A stretch of 56,577 bases of DNA, from contig CALLQH010000080.1 in NCBI GenBank assembly GCA_938014945.1, forward strand, positions 1 through 56,577, in the 5' to 3' direction. The stretch comes from an uncultured bacterium. GTDB lineage: Bacteria > Pseudomonadota > Alphaproteobacteria > SP197. A program made the translations under genes and the position numbers. Under the pieces are notes generated by a model, which worked only from the letters and a program-made list of their open reading frames with translations, had not been told where the DNA came from and searched no databases. This document shows positions 49,607 to 56,577 of this stretch, one piece after another; the first letter of the stretch is position 1; each line of letters begins with the position of its first letter.

Positions 49607-51073
49607 ATGAAACGGCTGGCTCATGCGCCGCAAAGGAGCGGCAGTTTCCTCTTCGACGGTCGGCGGGTGCCGTTCCACGAGAACGACACGCTCGCCGCAG
49701 CGCTCCACGCACAGGCGATACGCACCCTGGCCCGTTCGCGCAAGTTCCATCGTCCCCGCGGCCTTTCAGGCAGCTTCATTGCCGGACACCTGTGCGGCGT
49801 CGACGGCAGCCCACATGTCCGCCTCGACCGCACTGCCGCGGTGCCGGGCATGCGCGTGACCAGCGAGAACGTCTGGCCCAACGGCGGCTTCGACCTGCTG
49901 CGCGCCGCACGCCTGCTGCCTCGCCACTGGCTGCGCGCCGGATTCGAACACACCCGGCTGTTGCCGTCGGGCACGGCAGGCTTCGAGATGTGGGAGCGTT
50001 TCATGCGCTTCATGGCGGGTGAAGCCCCCGTCCATGCGGGCAGCAGCCGGCCGATCCCGGAAGGCCGGCGGATGACGCCGGATGTGGCGGTGGTCGGTGG
50101 CGGCCCGGCCGGACGTGCTGCGGCCAACGCGGCGGCGGCCCGGGGGCGCAGTGTCGCCCTGGTGACGCGCGGCCTTACTGCCGGCGACCAGGCGCGCGAC
50201 TGGGGCGTCGATCTTTTGCCGCTCGATCCGCGCATCACGGTGCTGGCGCGTCATGAGGCCTGCGGTCTCTACGATCGCGGGCGCCACCTGCTGTGCGCGC
50301 CGCACGATGCCGCGCAGGGCGCGACCATTCTGGCGGCAGGCGAGGTGATCCTGGCGACGGGGCGGCGTTCCGTGCCCCCTCTGGTGGCGGGCGCCGACCT
50401 GCCGGGCGTGATGGATGCCGCCACGGCCCTGGCGCTCGCCCATCGGCACGGCGTCGCGCCGGGCGAACGGGTCGCCGTGGTGGGCAGCGGTGCCGAGGCC
50501 ATGCTCGCCGCGCGACTGGAAGCGCTGGGCGTGGAGATCGTCGCCTGCCTTCCGGCCGAGCGTCTGGAGCGGATCGCCGGCTGGAGTGCCGTGAGCGGCA
50601 TCGACGCAGGCGGCCATGTCGCCTGCGACTGTGTCGTCCACGCCGGACCCTGGCGCGCCGACCGGCGGCTTGCCTTCATGGCCGGGGCCGACGGCGACCT
50701 GCGGGTTCTGCGCGGCGACCTGCCCGCCATCGTGCATCTGGCCGGATCGGCGCAGGAGGAGGACCAACCGGTCTGCCATGGCGTGTCCCTCGACCGACGG
50801 GCGCTGGCCTGCCCCTGCATGGATGTCACGGTCGACGAACTGCTCGATCTGATCGCGGCGGGCGAGACCCATGTCGAGGTGCTCAAGCGCCTGACCGGCT
50901 GCGGCATGGGGCCCTGCCAGGGCATCCCCTGCTGGGACAACCTCGCCCACATCGTTGCGCACGCCACGGGCCGCAGTGCCGAGGAGGTCGGCCATCCGAC
51001 CTACCGGCCGCCGGGCGCGGGCCTGACGCTTTCCCAGGCCGCGGGCCTGCAGGGCCTGGTGCCGCTGTCATGA
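49607..51073 (+). CDS. SoxA/OoxA-like FAD oxidoreductase subunit with N-terminal Fer2_4-like and C-terminal BFD-like parts
   Basis: 488 aa. An N-terminal ferredoxin-like (SoxA-type) segment, VPFHENDTLAAALHAQAIRTL to KFHRPRGL, lacks cluster cysteines, as in SoxA. An FAD/NAD(P) fold follows (VAVVGGGPAGRAAAN; second VAVVGSGAEA). A C-terminal BFD-like [2Fe-2S] region has CPC then GCGMGPCQG. There is no GcvT domain, so it is half the length of SoxA and like the large subunit of octopine, nopaline or HCN-synthase dehydrogenases. It is ATGA-coupled to the DAO-type subunit at 51070. Together they should oxidise an N-substituted amino acid. Confidence 0.85.
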   Translation: MKRLAHAPQRSGSFLFDGRRVPFHENDTLAAALHAQAIRTLARSRKFHRPRGLSGSFIAGHLCGVDGSPHVRLDRTAAVPGMRVTSENVWPNGGFDLLRAARLLPRHWLRAGFEHTRLLPSGTAGFEMWERFMRFMAGEAPVHAGSSRPIPEGRRMTPDVAVVGGGPAGRAAANAAAARGRSVALVTRGLTAGDQARDWGVDLLPLDPRITVLARHEACGLYDRGRHLLCAPHDAAQGATILAAGEVILATGRRSVPPLVAGADLPGVMDAATALALAHRHGVAPGERVAVVGSGAEAMLAARLEALGVEIVACLPAERLERIAGWSAVSGIDAGGHVACDCVVHAGPWRADRRLAFMAGADGDLRVLRGDLPAIVHLAGSAQEEDQPVCHGVSLDRRALACPCMDVTVDELLDLIAAGETHVEVLKRLTGCGMGPCQGIPCWDNLAHIVAHATGRSAEEVGHPTYRPPGAGLTLSQAAGLQGLVPLS

Positions 51074-52224
51074 ACGCGCTTCCGCAACGGGCGTCCACGG
51101 TGATCGTGGGCGGCGGCATCCAGGGCCTGATGCTGGCATTCTGCCTCGCCGAGCGGGGCAGCCGCGACACCGTGGTGCTGGATGCCGGCTACTGGCAGGG
51201 CGGTGCCTCCGGGCGCAACGGCACCATGGTGCGCGGCGGCTTCGCGAGCACCGAATGGACGCGTTTCTTCGGCCGCTCGCTGGAACTGTGGATCGGCCTG
51301 TCGCGACGCCTGGGGGAAAACGTCATGTTCACCCGCCGCGGCTACGCAATCCTCGCCGAGAGCGACGCCATGGACGGGCTGCTCGACACCATGACCGCGA
51401 CCCACCGGCAGTGCGGCCTGCAATCACGCCGCCTGGCCGCCAGCCAGATCGTCGATGTGCTGCCCCATGCCGACCATGCCCGCATCCGCGGCGCGCTCTA
51501 CTTCGACCACGGCGGCATCGCACCGCACCATGCGGTGATGAAGGGCCTGCGCAAGGCCTGTACGGATCGCGGCGTGAAGCTGTTCTACGGCACACCCGTG
51601 ACCGGCTTCGAGACGAGCAACGGACGCCTGGCGGGCGTGCTGTGCGGCGAGCACAGGATTGCCGCCGACGCGACGGTGATCTGCTGCGGCGCGCAGAACA
51701 CGCGCGTCGCCGCGCTGGCCGGGCTCGAACTCAACGGCGAGGCCCATCGCATCGAGGCCATGGCGACCGAGCCCATGCGGCCCGTGATCGGGCCCGGCAT
51801 CGCGCTGCCGGAACGGTTCACCTACCTGCACCAGACGGCGCGCGGCGAGATCGTGGGCGGTTCCGAGACCCCGGGCGAAACGCCCAGGGAATCGCTCGCC
51901 AACACGGTGCCGATCATGGCCGCCTTCGCGCGACACCTGGTGGAGATGTTTCCCTGCCTTGGCGACCTGCGCATCCTGCGTCACTGGACGGGCATGCTGC
52001 ATGTCACCGACGACCACGCCCCGATGATGGGACCGCACCCGGACATTGCCGATCTCTGGATCAGCGGCGGCTGGATGTACGGCATCGCGGGCGCACCCGC
52101 AGCGGGCGACATGCTCGCCCAGGCCATCGTCAGCGGCGTCACCGATGACCGCATGGCGCCGTTTGCCGTCGACCGCTTCCGGCGCGGCGCACTTATCACC
52201 GAAGGTTCGACCGTCAACGTCTGA
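51070..52224 (+). CDS. DAO-family FAD oxidoreductase subunit (SoxB/OoxB-like)
   Basis: 384 aa. Opens with the FAD Rossmann motif VIVGGGIQGLMLAF and LDAGYWQGGASGRNGTMVRGG, typical of SoxB, glycine and D-amino-acid oxidases; the C terminus has GHPDIADLWISGGWMYGI-like flavin contacts. This is the amine-oxidising subunit that would work with the gene just upstream, whose stop it overlaps by 4 bp. Candidate substrates are sarcosine, an opine or another N-alkyl amino acid; the sequence does not decide. Confidence 0.87.
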   Translation: MNALPQRASTVIVGGGIQGLMLAFCLAERGSRDTVVLDAGYWQGGASGRNGTMVRGGFASTEWTRFFGRSLELWIGLSRRLGENVMFTRRGYAILAESDAMDGLLDTMTATHRQCGLQSRRLAASQIVDVLPHADHARIRGALYFDHGGIAPHHAVMKGLRKACTDRGVKLFYGTPVTGFETSNGRLAGVLCGEHRIAADATVICCGAQNTRVAALAGLELNGEAHRIEAMATEPMRPVIGPGIALPERFTYLHQTARGEIVGGSETPGETPRESLANTVPIMAAFARHLVEMFPCLGDLRILRHWTGMLHVTDDHAPMMGPHPDIADLWISGGWMYGIAGAPAAGDMLAQAIVSGVTDDRMAPFAVDRFRRGALITEGSTVNV

Positions 52225-52227
52225 AGG

Positions 52228-53088
52228 TCAGTCGCCGGCCTGGCACAGTTCCAGATCGTCGTCGCAGGCGTCCCAGACCTCTGCCGCCGTGCTGTTGCAG
52301 GTGCGGCTGCAACTGGCCTGGCAGGCATTGCACTGCTCGTAGCTGCCGCCGCTGCAGGCCAGCGCGCAGGCATTGGTGGAACAGGCGGCATTGCAGGCCG
52401 CTGAGTACTGCTCGGCATCGGCCCGGCAGGCATCGAAGGCTTCCTCGCAGGAAAGCAGCAGCGCGGGCAACTCGGCCGCGACGGGCTGGGGACCGCAGGG
52501 CACCTCGGGTTGCCAGCCGACGACGGCGGCATAGGCATCGACGATGATCCCCACCCGGTTGCCCTGGTTTGCTTCACACAACCGCACCAGAAGCGGTTCC
52601 ACGGGATGGCCGAACTCGGCCATGAAGCGCGAGGCCCAGGCATCGGCAGCGGCGGTATCCTCCCGGCTGTAGCGCACCCCGGCCCGCCACGCGGCAACGT
52701 CCATGGCCGAACCGGGCTCGGCCAGCGTGACATGGTCCTGCAGCTGATGGGCCCAGCCATCGGCCAGCCCGAAGGCAAGGATGCCGGGCGGCGCCGTGAA
52801 CCATTCGAGATCGACGGGCACCTGGCCGGGCTGGAGGCCCTCTGCCATGTCGGGCGCCACCGGAGCGACCGGCAGGAAACTGCCGCTGTAGCCGGCAAGC
52901 TGCGAGGCGATGCGGATCAGCGCAAGATCGGGTTCACCGCCTGCAGGAAGCCGCGTCCAGGCTTCCTTCCATTCGGGCGTGCGCAGGTTCCACACCGCAT
53001 CCTGTGCGACGACAGGCACGCTGAAGCCGCCGGCCAGGACGGCCAGCAGGACAAGGGCAGCAATCCGGCATCGCAGGATCGTGGACAC
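52228..53088 (-). CDS. Secreted protein with a Cys-rich C-terminal tail
   Basis: 286 aa. A signal peptide (RIAALVLLAVLAGGFSVPVVAQD, cleavage after VVAQ or nearby) leads into a mature part without a domain I know. In the last 75 residues 12 Cys occur, often as CxxxC (AACNAAC, CALAC, CNACQASC), so it probably forms several disulfides or binds metal after export. Two further Cys precede the tail (LRLCE, VPCG). It converges on the DAO-type gene with a 3-bp gap and faces the third NDP-forming acyl-CoA synthetase. Function unknown. Confidence 0.7.
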   Translation of the reverse strand: MSTILRCRIAALVLLAVLAGGFSVPVVAQDAVWNLRTPEWKEAWTRLPAGGEPDLALIRIASQLAGYSGSFLPVAPVAPDMAEGLQPGQVPVDLEWFTAPPGILAFGLADGWAHQLQDHVTLAEPGSAMDVAAWRAGVRYSREDTAAADAWASRFMAEFGHPVEPLLVRLCEANQGNRVGIIVDAYAAVVGWQPEVPCGPQPVAAELPALLLSCEEAFDACRADAEQYSAACNAACSTNACALACSGGSYEQCNACQASCSRTCNSTAAEVWDACDDDLELCQAGD

Positions 53089-53261
53089 ACGCGCTCCTCC
53101 AGGCCGGCCGCAGCCGGCAAGGAATCAGCCTAGCGCTCCGGCGTCCCGTTGGCGAAGTGACGCCTGTCACCTCTCGTCCCGGTACAGAATCCACCGGTGG
53201 CCATGGCGGGCCGGCGGGGTTTGTGGCTATGCTCCGCGGCCTGTCATGACAAAGGACGACC

Positions 53262-55385
53262 ATGGCCCCGCAAGCCACGCCCAGCCGGCCTCTCCAGCAT
53301 CGGCTCACGCCTCTCCTCAATCCTTCGAGCATTGCCGTCTACGGCGCCTCCACGCGCGAACATGCGCCGGGCAACACCGCGGTACTCTTTGCCCGCGACG
53401 GCGCAGAGGCCCGCGGCCGGCGTGTCTATCCGATCAATCCAAAGTACGAGGAGATCGAGGGGCTGAAGGCCTATGCCGGGCTCGGCGATCTGCCCGAAGC
53501 GCCGGACCTGGCGATCTTCTGCGTCGGCAGCGAGCGCATGGAGCAGGCCGTGACCCAGGCCGCGGAGGCGGGCGTCAAGGCGGGCGTCATCTTCGCAAGC
53601 TGTTACCTGCAGGAAGAGACCAACCCCAAGCTCACCCAGCGCATCGCCGCCATCTGTGCCGAAGCCGGCATGGAGCTGTGCGGCGGCAACTGCATGGGCT
53701 TCTACAACAACGAGGAGCATTTCCGCGCCTCGGCCTTCGGCATCGTCGGCCCCTGTCACAGCGGCGGCATCACGCTGATCAGCCACTCGGGCTCTCAGTG
53801 GGGCTCGTTCCTGCACAACGACACGCGCTGGCGCTACAACCTCGCCATCTCGGCCGGCCAGGAGCTGGCGACGGTGGCCGCCGACTACCTCGACTATGCC
53901 CTGGAGATGGAAAGCACCCGGGTCGTGGGCCTGTTCCTGGAGACCGCGCGTAAACCCGAACGTTTCGTCGCAGCCCTGGAGAAGGCGCGCGATCGGGGCA
54001 TCCCCGTGGTCGCCATGAAACTTGCGCGCACGGCGGCGGCAGCCCATTTCGCCGCAACCCATTCGGGGGCCATCGCGGGCAACCATGCCGCCTACGAGGC
54101 GCTGTTCGACCGCTATGGCGTCATCTCGTGCCAGAACCTCAACGAGTTCGGCGCGACCCTGCTCATGCTCGGCAGCGAGCGGCGGGTCGCCCAGGGTGGC
54201 CTTGCCGGCCTGCTCGATTCCGGCGGCTACCGGGAGATGGTGACCGACATCGCCAGCGACGAGGGCGTGCCGATGGCGCGCCTCAACCAGGCGACCATGG
54301 AGCGCCTGCGCGCCCGCCTCGATCCGGACCTGGAGCCGGCCAATCCGCTGGATGCCTGGAGCACCTCGGACGGCTACGAGGAGAAGTTCACCGACTACTT
54401 CCGCATGCTGAGCGACGATCCCGACACGGCGATGACCATGGGCTTCTACGACGTGCGTTCGGATTCCCGCCTGCACCACGGCTACACACGCGCGCTCAAG
54501 ACCGCCATGAGCGAGACGACCAAGCCGTTTGCCATCTGCGTCAACTTCAGCGCGGCCGACAACTTCCGCCTGCGCCAGGAACTGGCCGAGGAAGGCGTGC
54601 TGGTCTTCGACGGCACCACCGAGGGCCTGCGCGCGGTGGGCCACGCCTTCGAGCATCGCGACATGCTGGCGCGCAAGGATGGCCCGCCGCCGGCCCCGCC
54701 CTCCGCGGAGGTGATCGCGGTCTGGCGCGAGCGGCTTGCCGCGGGCGAGCCGCTGGATGAGGCCGAGGGCCTGGACCTGATCGCCGCCTTCGGCGTGCCG
54801 GTGATCGACCATGCCGTGGTCGAGAGCGAGGCGGATGCGCTCGCTGCCGCCGAACGTATGGGCTATCCGCTGGCGCTGAAGACCGCTGTCCCCGGCATCC
54901 AGCACAAATCCGACGTCGGCGGCGTCCACCTTGGCCTTGCCAGTGCCGAGCAGGTGAAGACGGCCTACAACGATCTGGCGACGCGGCTCGGCGCGCGGGC
55001 CATGCTCAGCCCCATGGCGGCGCGGGGCGTGGAGATGTCGCTCGGCATCGTCGCCGATCCCCAGTTCGGGCCGCTGGTGATGGTGGGCTCGGGCGGCATC
55101 CTCGTGGAGCTTCTGGCCGACCGGCGCGTGATCCTGCCGCCGTGCAGCGAGAGCGACGCGCGACGCCACATCGACAAGCTGAAGGCGCGCCGCCTGCTGG
55201 ACGGCATGCGCGGCCAGCCGGCCGCAGACGTCGCCGCGCTCGCCCGCGCGGTTGCCGCCCTTTCGGTGCTTGCCGCCGAAGTCGGCGATCTGCTCGCCGG
55301 GCTGGACATCAACCCGGTCATCGTCGGCGCGGCGGGGTGCGTCGCCGTCGATGCCCTTGTCATCCCGCGCGCTGCAGAGAGCTGA
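53262..55385 (+). CDS. NDP-forming acyl-CoA synthetase (fused alpha-beta), copy 3
   Basis: 707 aa. CoA-binding domain (NPSSIAVYGAST, NPKYEEIEGL), succinyl-CoA-synthetase-like part (SHSGSQWGSF; THSGAIAGN with the phospho-His), and ATP-grasp (YPLALKTAVPGIQHKSDVGG, GLDINPVIV). It differs more from the copies at 11548 and 31235 than they do from each other (for instance its CGGNCMGFY loop). Unlike them it is not with dehydrogenase or crotonase genes but is followed, 73 bp later, by a deacetylase-family gene. Substrate unknown. Confidence 0.92.
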   Translation: MAPQATPSRPLQHRLTPLLNPSSIAVYGASTREHAPGNTAVLFARDGAEARGRRVYPINPKYEEIEGLKAYAGLGDLPEAPDLAIFCVGSERMEQAVTQAAEAGVKAGVIFASCYLQEETNPKLTQRIAAICAEAGMELCGGNCMGFYNNEEHFRASAFGIVGPCHSGGITLISHSGSQWGSFLHNDTRWRYNLAISAGQELATVAADYLDYALEMESTRVVGLFLETARKPERFVAALEKARDRGIPVVAMKLARTAAAAHFAATHSGAIAGNHAAYEALFDRYGVISCQNLNEFGATLLMLGSERRVAQGGLAGLLDSGGYREMVTDIASDEGVPMARLNQATMERLRARLDPDLEPANPLDAWSTSDGYEEKFTDYFRMLSDDPDTAMTMGFYDVRSDSRLHHGYTRALKTAMSETTKPFAICVNFSAADNFRLRQELAEEGVLVFDGTTEGLRAVGHAFEHRDMLARKDGPPPAPPSAEVIAVWRERLAAGEPLDEAEGLDLIAAFGVPVIDHAVVESEADALAAAERMGYPLALKTAVPGIQHKSDVGGVHLGLASAEQVKTAYNDLATRLGARAMLSPMAARGVEMSLGIVADPQFGPLVMVGSGGILVELLADRRVILPPCSESDARRHIDKLKARRLLDGMRGQPAADVAALARAVAALSVLAAEVGDLLAGLDINPVIVGAAGCVAVDALVIPRAAES

Positions 55386-55458
55386 GCACCGCACGGATGG
55401 CGCGTGCGGCGGGGCTGACCTAAAGTGACGCACGCCGTTCCCGCAACATGAGGCTGCC

Positions 55459-56343
55459 GTGATCCGCAATCCCATCCCCTGGCCGAACGGCGCACGCTGC
55501 GCGGTCGCCTTCACCTTCGACATGGACGGCGAGAGCCTGATGCATGTCGGCCAGCCCGACAGCATCGCCGACCGGCCGGTCGGCACCTCGGACCTGCGCT
55601 ACGGGCCGGAGATCGCGGTGCCGCGGCTGGTGGACCTTTTCGCCAAATACGGCATGAAACAGACCTTCTTCGTGCCGGGCTGGTGCGTGAACAACTACCC
55701 CGCGACCATCGAGGAGATCCTCACCGGCGGCCACGAGATCGCGCACCACGGCTGGATCCACGGCCGCCTGCGCGAGATGAGCGACGAGGCCGAGGCCGAG
55801 GACATCGCCAAGGGCGTGGAGGCGATCGTTTCCGCGACAGGAGAGAAACCCCGCGGCTTCCGCGCGCCCAGCTACGCCATGTCGCGGCGCACCATGGGTT
55901 TCCTGCAGGACCACGGCATCGGCTACGAAGCCTCGCTGATGGGCGACGACCAGCCCTATCTGATCGAGAATGATCGGGGCACGATGGTGGAGCTTCCCAG
56001 CCACATGCCGCTCGACGACTGGACGCAGTTCGTCAGCTTCCCCGACTTCGGCGTGCGGATGCAGATCAAGGCGGCAAGCGATGCCTATGCCGTCCACGTC
56101 GAGGAATTCGACGCCATGTGGGAACACGGCGGCCTGTGGGTTTCCGTCTGGCACCCCTTCGTTTCCGGCCGCCTGCCGCGCGCCATGCAGATCGAGCGGC
56201 TGATCCGCCACATGATGGAGAAGGGCAACGTCTGGTTCGCGCGCATGGACGAGATCGCCGACCATGTGAACGGCCTGATCGCGCGTGGCGAATGGACGCC
56301 ACGCCGCCACCGATTCCCCCTGTGGGAAGAGGCGCAGCGCTAG
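55459..56343 (+). CDS. Polysaccharide-deacetylase-family (NodB-homology) hydrolase, copy 2
   Basis: 294 aa. WPNGARCAVAFTFDMDGES gives the Asp pair, HEIAHHGWIHG the HxxxH zinc motif, and GFRAPSYAMS and EIVSGRLPRA-like segments the rest of the NodB barrel. No signal peptide. It is the paralogue of the gene at 8551, with the same opening phrase. A cytoplasmic amidohydrolase (PuuE/HpPgdA group) is more likely than a wall deacetylase. GTG start at 55459. The partial alpha-hydroxy-acid dehydrogenase follows after 14 bp, so synthetase, hydrolase and dehydrogenase may be one unit. Confidence 0.85.
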   Translation: MIRNPIPWPNGARCAVAFTFDMDGESLMHVGQPDSIADRPVGTSDLRYGPEIAVPRLVDLFAKYGMKQTFFVPGWCVNNYPATIEEILTGGHEIAHHGWIHGRLREMSDEAEAEDIAKGVEAIVSATGEKPRGFRAPSYAMSRRTMGFLQDHGIGYEASLMGDDQPYLIENDRGTMVELPSHMPLDDWTQFVSFPDFGVRMQIKAASDAYAVHVEEFDAMWEHGGLWVSVWHPFVSGRLPRAMQIERLIRHMMEKGNVWFARMDEIADHVNGLIARGEWTPRRHRFPLWEEAQR

Positions 56344-56357
56344 AAGCCCGGCCAGAC

Positions 56358-56577
56358 ATGGATCCTGCTCGGCGCTTTCCCTCCGTATGGTACCTGGAGC
56401 AGGCAACGCGCCGGCGTGTGCCCCGCTTCTGCTGGGAATACCTCACGGGCGGCGCGGGCCGGGGCGGCTGCGTCGCCCACAACAGGGCGATGCTCGATAC
56501 CGTGCGATTCGTGCCGCGCCTGCTGGGCGATGCCGCCGACCGGCCCGAGCTAACCGTCAATCTGATGGGCCGGCGCT
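56358..56577 (+). CDS. FMN-dependent alpha-hydroxy-acid dehydrogenase/oxidase (5' part)
   Basis: The first 73 codons before the window ends. VWYLEQATRRRVPRFCWEYLTGGAGRGG and NRAMLDTVRFVPRLL, given here by key parts (RVPRF, YLTGGAG, NRAMLD, FVPRLL), match the N terminus of L-lactate, glycolate and mandelate dehydrogenases (YIDGGAGDE, NRxAFxxxxLRPRVL). It would oxidise a 2-hydroxy acid to a 2-oxo acid with FMN. The start at 56358 follows the deacetylase-like gene by 14 bp. Confidence 0.82.
   Translation, partial: MDPARRFPSVWYLEQATRRRVPRFCWEYLTGGAGRGGCVAHNRAMLDTVRFVPRLLGDAADRPELTVNLMGRR

Noticed and set aside
55389..55409. A 7-bp stem-loop (CCGCACG/CGTGCGG) after the third synthetase gene
   Set aside because: Short stem, no T run, and the next co-directional gene follows closely; not enough to call a terminator.
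1..56577. CRISPR array, prophage or insertion sequence
   Set aside because: I found no regularly spaced direct repeats, no transposase or integrase-like protein, and no phage structural gene. Composition is even along the window by eye.

Overview
This is a GC-rich chromosomal window with short intergenic gaps and many ATGA stop/start overlaps. Gene content (TauD dioxygenases, NDP-forming acyl-CoA synthetases, acyl-CoA dehydrogenases, SDRs, a dispersed palindromic repeat, an OmpA protein with a long acidic region) suggests a free-living, metabolically versatile alphaproteobacterium. That assignment is an inference from gene content; there is no rRNA or other marker gene here. I saw no rRNA, tRNA, CRISPR array, insertion sequence or phage gene.

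Layout. 1-6.8 kb: the 3' end of a Rieske oxygenase, a palindromic repeat, a GST, an OmpA-family envelope protein, an M20 peptidase, an Old Yellow Enzyme and a DsbA-like protein. 6.8-15.4 kb: a divergent catabolic locus. The minus strand carries TauD, polysaccharide-deacetylase-like, SDR and TauD genes; the plus strand carries an acyl-CoA dehydrogenase, an NDP-forming acyl-CoA synthetase and an enoyl-CoA isomerase, followed by an IclR regulator. 15.4-22.8 kb: a lipoprotein, a methyltransferase, a C45 acyltransferase, a urease (fused gamma-beta plus alpha) without accessory genes, a sphingosine-phosphate-lyase-like PLP enzyme and an SDR. 22.8-26.7 kb: a cyanophycin-synthetase-like ATP-grasp protein with a worn-out, shortened Mur-ligase part, a truncated redoxin, an MFS transporter and a small Cys-containing membrane protein.

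27-34.8 kb: a second acyl-CoA operon (PaaG-like crotonase, two tandem acyl-CoA dehydrogenases, a dienoyl-CoA-reductase-like SDR, an NDP-forming acyl-CoA synthetase, a CaiD-like crotonase and a GST). 34.8-43.8 kb: a methyltransferase with a histone-H1-like tail, an SDR, guanidinobutyrase (gbuA), two unlisted small membrane-protein ORFs, an amidinotransferase/DDAH-type hydrolase divergent from a LysR regulator, a histidine kinase with a THI5-like sensor, and a likely 2-ketoarginine decarboxylase (aruI). 43.8-49.5 kb: TetR, a trimethylamine-dehydrogenase-family enzyme and a ferritin-like protein under a perfect 24-bp operator, then a class II aldolase, an epimerase and a small membrane protein. 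49.6 kb to the end: a two-subunit SoxAB/OoxAB-like dehydrogenase, a Cys-rich secreted protein, a third NDP-forming acyl-CoA synthetase, a second deacetylase-like gene and the start of an FMN-dependent alpha-hydroxy-acid dehydrogenase.

Two themes tie the region together. First, guanidino nitrogen: AruI and GbuA are two steps of the arginine transaminase route (arginine to 2-ketoarginine to 4-guanidinobutyrate to GABA plus urea). The amidinotransferase-type hydrolase, the CphA-like enzyme and the urease could all connect to arginine or urea. Second, amines and CoA thioesters: the amine-dehydrogenase-family protein, the SoxAB-like pair, the CaiD-like crotonase, the TauD enzymes and the acyl-CoA cassettes look like catabolism of substituted amines or carnitine-like acids. 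The substrates are not established by the sequence. The most unusual items are the orphan urease, the CphA2-like enzyme, the amine dehydrogenase with an altered substrate pocket, and the repeat family with compensatory stem changes.
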